A stretch of DNA of 14,646 nucleotides from contig JADGOF010000018.1 of assembly GCA_017883105.1 (NCBI GenBank), forward strand, positions 1-14,646. The letters run 5' to 3'. Positions within the stretch are counted from its first letter, which is position 1, and every line of letters begins with the position of its first letter. Under the pieces are notes generated by a model that did not search any database, was not told the origin of the DNA, and was given only the letters and a program-made list of their open reading frames with translations. Source of the stretch: Acidimicrobiales bacterium (GTDB taxonomy: Bacteria; Actinomycetota; Acidimicrobiia; Acidimicrobiales; RAAP-2). Positions 13,528 through 14,646 of the stretch are shown piece by piece. The position numbers and the translations under genes were made by a program.

Positions 13528-14646
13528 ATGGGCGTGTTCATGAAGGACAGTGATGCCTTCACCTGGTACATGGAGCGGGACCCGATCCTGCGGTCGACGG
13601 TCGTCTCGGTCATCTGGCTCGACCGCAGTCCCGACTGGGAATCGCTGGTCACCACGCTGGACCGGGCGACCCGGCTCATCCCTGTGTTCCGCCAGCGGGT
13701 GGTCGAGCCACCGGGCAGGATCGCAACTCCCCGGTGGGCGGTGGACGGTGGGTTCGATCTGACCTGGCATCTCCGGCGGATGGACGCACCGTCGCCGCAT
13801 ACGTCGGAGACCGTGCTCGAAGTCGCCCGTCACGAGGCGATGACGGTCTTCGACCGCTCCCGTCCCCTGTGGGAGTTCACTCTCATCGAGCATCTGGAGG
13901 GGGAGTCGGCTGCGATGGTGATGAAGTTCCACCACTCGATGACCGACGGCATCGGAGCCGTGCAGCTGGCCCTGCTGCTCTTCGACGGCGAACGCGAGTC
14001 CGACCGATCCGGGTCCATGCCCGACGCGCCGGTCGGCGAGCGGACGGACACCACGGAGCTGGTTCGCCAGAGCTTCGCCCGGGACTGGGAGAAGGCCTCC
14101 GGCCTGGTCGGAGGGCAGGCCCGTTCAGCCGTGGCGTCCGCCTTGCGGGCGGCTCGTCATCCGCTGAGGGCCACCGGTGCAACGCTCGCCACGGTGCGCT
14201 CGATCGGTCGCACGGTTGCGCCGGTGCAGGAGACTCGCTCCCCGATCATGGTCGGACGGGGACTCGGACGGCGACTCGACGTGATCGAGGTCCAACTGGC
14301 GGATCTGAAACGGGCCGCGTCCGCTGCGGGAGGGTCGATCAACGACGGATTCATGGCCGGGATCACCGGCGGGCTCCGGCGCTACCACGAACATCACGGC
14401 GCCCCGGTCGATGACCTGCGTGTCACGCTGCCCATCAGCATCCGGACGCCAGAGGATCCGATAGGCGGGAACCGGATCACGCTCATGCGCTTCCCCGTCC
14501 CGGTGTCGGAGCAGGATCCCGCCCAGCGGATCCATGAGATCGGGCGACTGTGCGGCGTCGCACGGCACGAACCGTCCCTCGGATTCACCGACGCCATCGC
14601 CGGCACACTCAACCTGCTGCCTGCGGGGGTGGTGGGCGGCATGCTC
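13528..14646 (+). CDS. WS/DGAT-family wax ester synthase/diacylglycerol acyltransferase (3' end outside window)
   Basis: 373 codons are open to the right edge; family members have about 450-480 residues, so roughly the last fifth is missing. The enzyme joins acyl-CoA to a fatty alcohol or diacylglycerol, making wax esters or triacylglycerol for storage. The active-site HHxxxDG is HHSMTDG at 135-141 in MKFHHSMTDGIGAVQLA. Other family marks are FDRSRPLWEFTLIEHL (108-123, the PLW motif), the SINDGFMAGITGGLRRY segment (270-286, the ND motif) and LPISIRTPEDPIGGNRITLM (301-320). The N-terminus, MKDSDAFTWYMERDP, is the usual start for the family (SxxDAxFLxxE-like). It acts at the cytoplasmic membrane or lipid droplet surface. 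It is divergent from the TetR gene with a likely operator between them. Whether wax ester or TAG is the product cannot be told. Confidence 0.92.
   Translation, partial: MGVFMKDSDAFTWYMERDPILRSTVVSVIWLDRSPDWESLVTTLDRATRLIPVFRQRVVEPPGRIATPRWAVDGGFDLTWHLRRMDAPSPHTSETVLEVARHEAMTVFDRSRPLWEFTLIEHLEGESAAMVMKFHHSMTDGIGAVQLALLLFDGERESDRSGSMPDAPVGERTDTTELVRQSFARDWEKASGLVGGQARSAVASALRAARHPLRATGATLATVRSIGRTVAPVQETRSPIMVGRGLGRRLDVIEVQLADLKRAASAAGGSINDGFMAGITGGLRRYHEHHGAPVDDLRVTLPISIRTPEDPIGGNRITLMRFPVPVSEQDPAQRIHEIGRLCGVARHEPSLGFTDAIAGTLNLLPAGVVGGML

Noticed and set aside
13734..14414. 226-codon plus-strand ORF inside the WS/DGAT gene
   Set aside because: Out-of-frame shadow rich in Arg and Gly; the WS/DGAT frame holds the HHxxxDG, PLW and ND motifs.

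Overview
The window is GC-rich. It has dense coding with GC-biased third codon positions, many GTG/TTG starts and mostly short gaps. Together with a MarP-type periplasmic protease, a GH15 glucoamylase/trehalase-like enzyme and a WS/DGAT acyltransferase, this points to an actinomycete (Actinomycetota). The content resembles what I know of Acidimicrobiia or mycobacterial relatives; the taxon is an inference. I see no rRNA, tRNA, CRISPR array, transposase or integrase.

Region 1 (1-3652, minus strand) reads as an operon in the order marP (CvpA-like membrane domain plus trypsin-like protease), GH15 hydrolase with a long basic tail, then an MBL-fold protein that runs off the left edge. The last two genes overlap by four bases. 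Region 2 (3653-6087) is a divergent promoter region of about 215 bases, followed on the plus strand by an RDD-family membrane protein and a probable lipoprotein. The RDD gene has an apparent one-base frameshift in its proline-rich N-terminus. The lipoprotein has seven repeats, each with one cysteine pair, and probably folds as a seven-bladed propeller.

Region 3 (6256-8835, plus) is the most interesting part. It is a beta-class DNA methyltransferase carrying an extra nuclease-fold-like C-terminal domain, followed 24 bases later by an unrecognised protein with a D...SCK motif reminiscent of PD-(D/E)XK nucleases. I propose it as a candidate two-gene restriction-modification or defence module. 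Region 4 (8905-12012, plus) holds a small SAM methyltransferase, a PLP-dependent group II decarboxylase-like enzyme and a stand-alone MBL protein with complete flavodiiron-type metal ligands. Between the first two lies the reverse-strand C-terminal remnant of a VOC/glyoxalase protein.

Region 5 (12013-12527, 515 bases without an intact gene) holds three copies of a 14-base tandem repeat and a reverse-strand remnant of an MFS drug-efflux transporter. The rest of that stretch, including 12394-12527, shows nothing I can support. Region 6 (12528-14646) is a TetR repressor (minus) divergent from a WS/DGAT wax ester/triacylglycerol synthase (plus, cut by the right edge). The gap between them contains a perfect 12-base palindrome that is the likely TetR operator, so a lipid-storage gene under a fatty-acid-type TetR switch is plausible.
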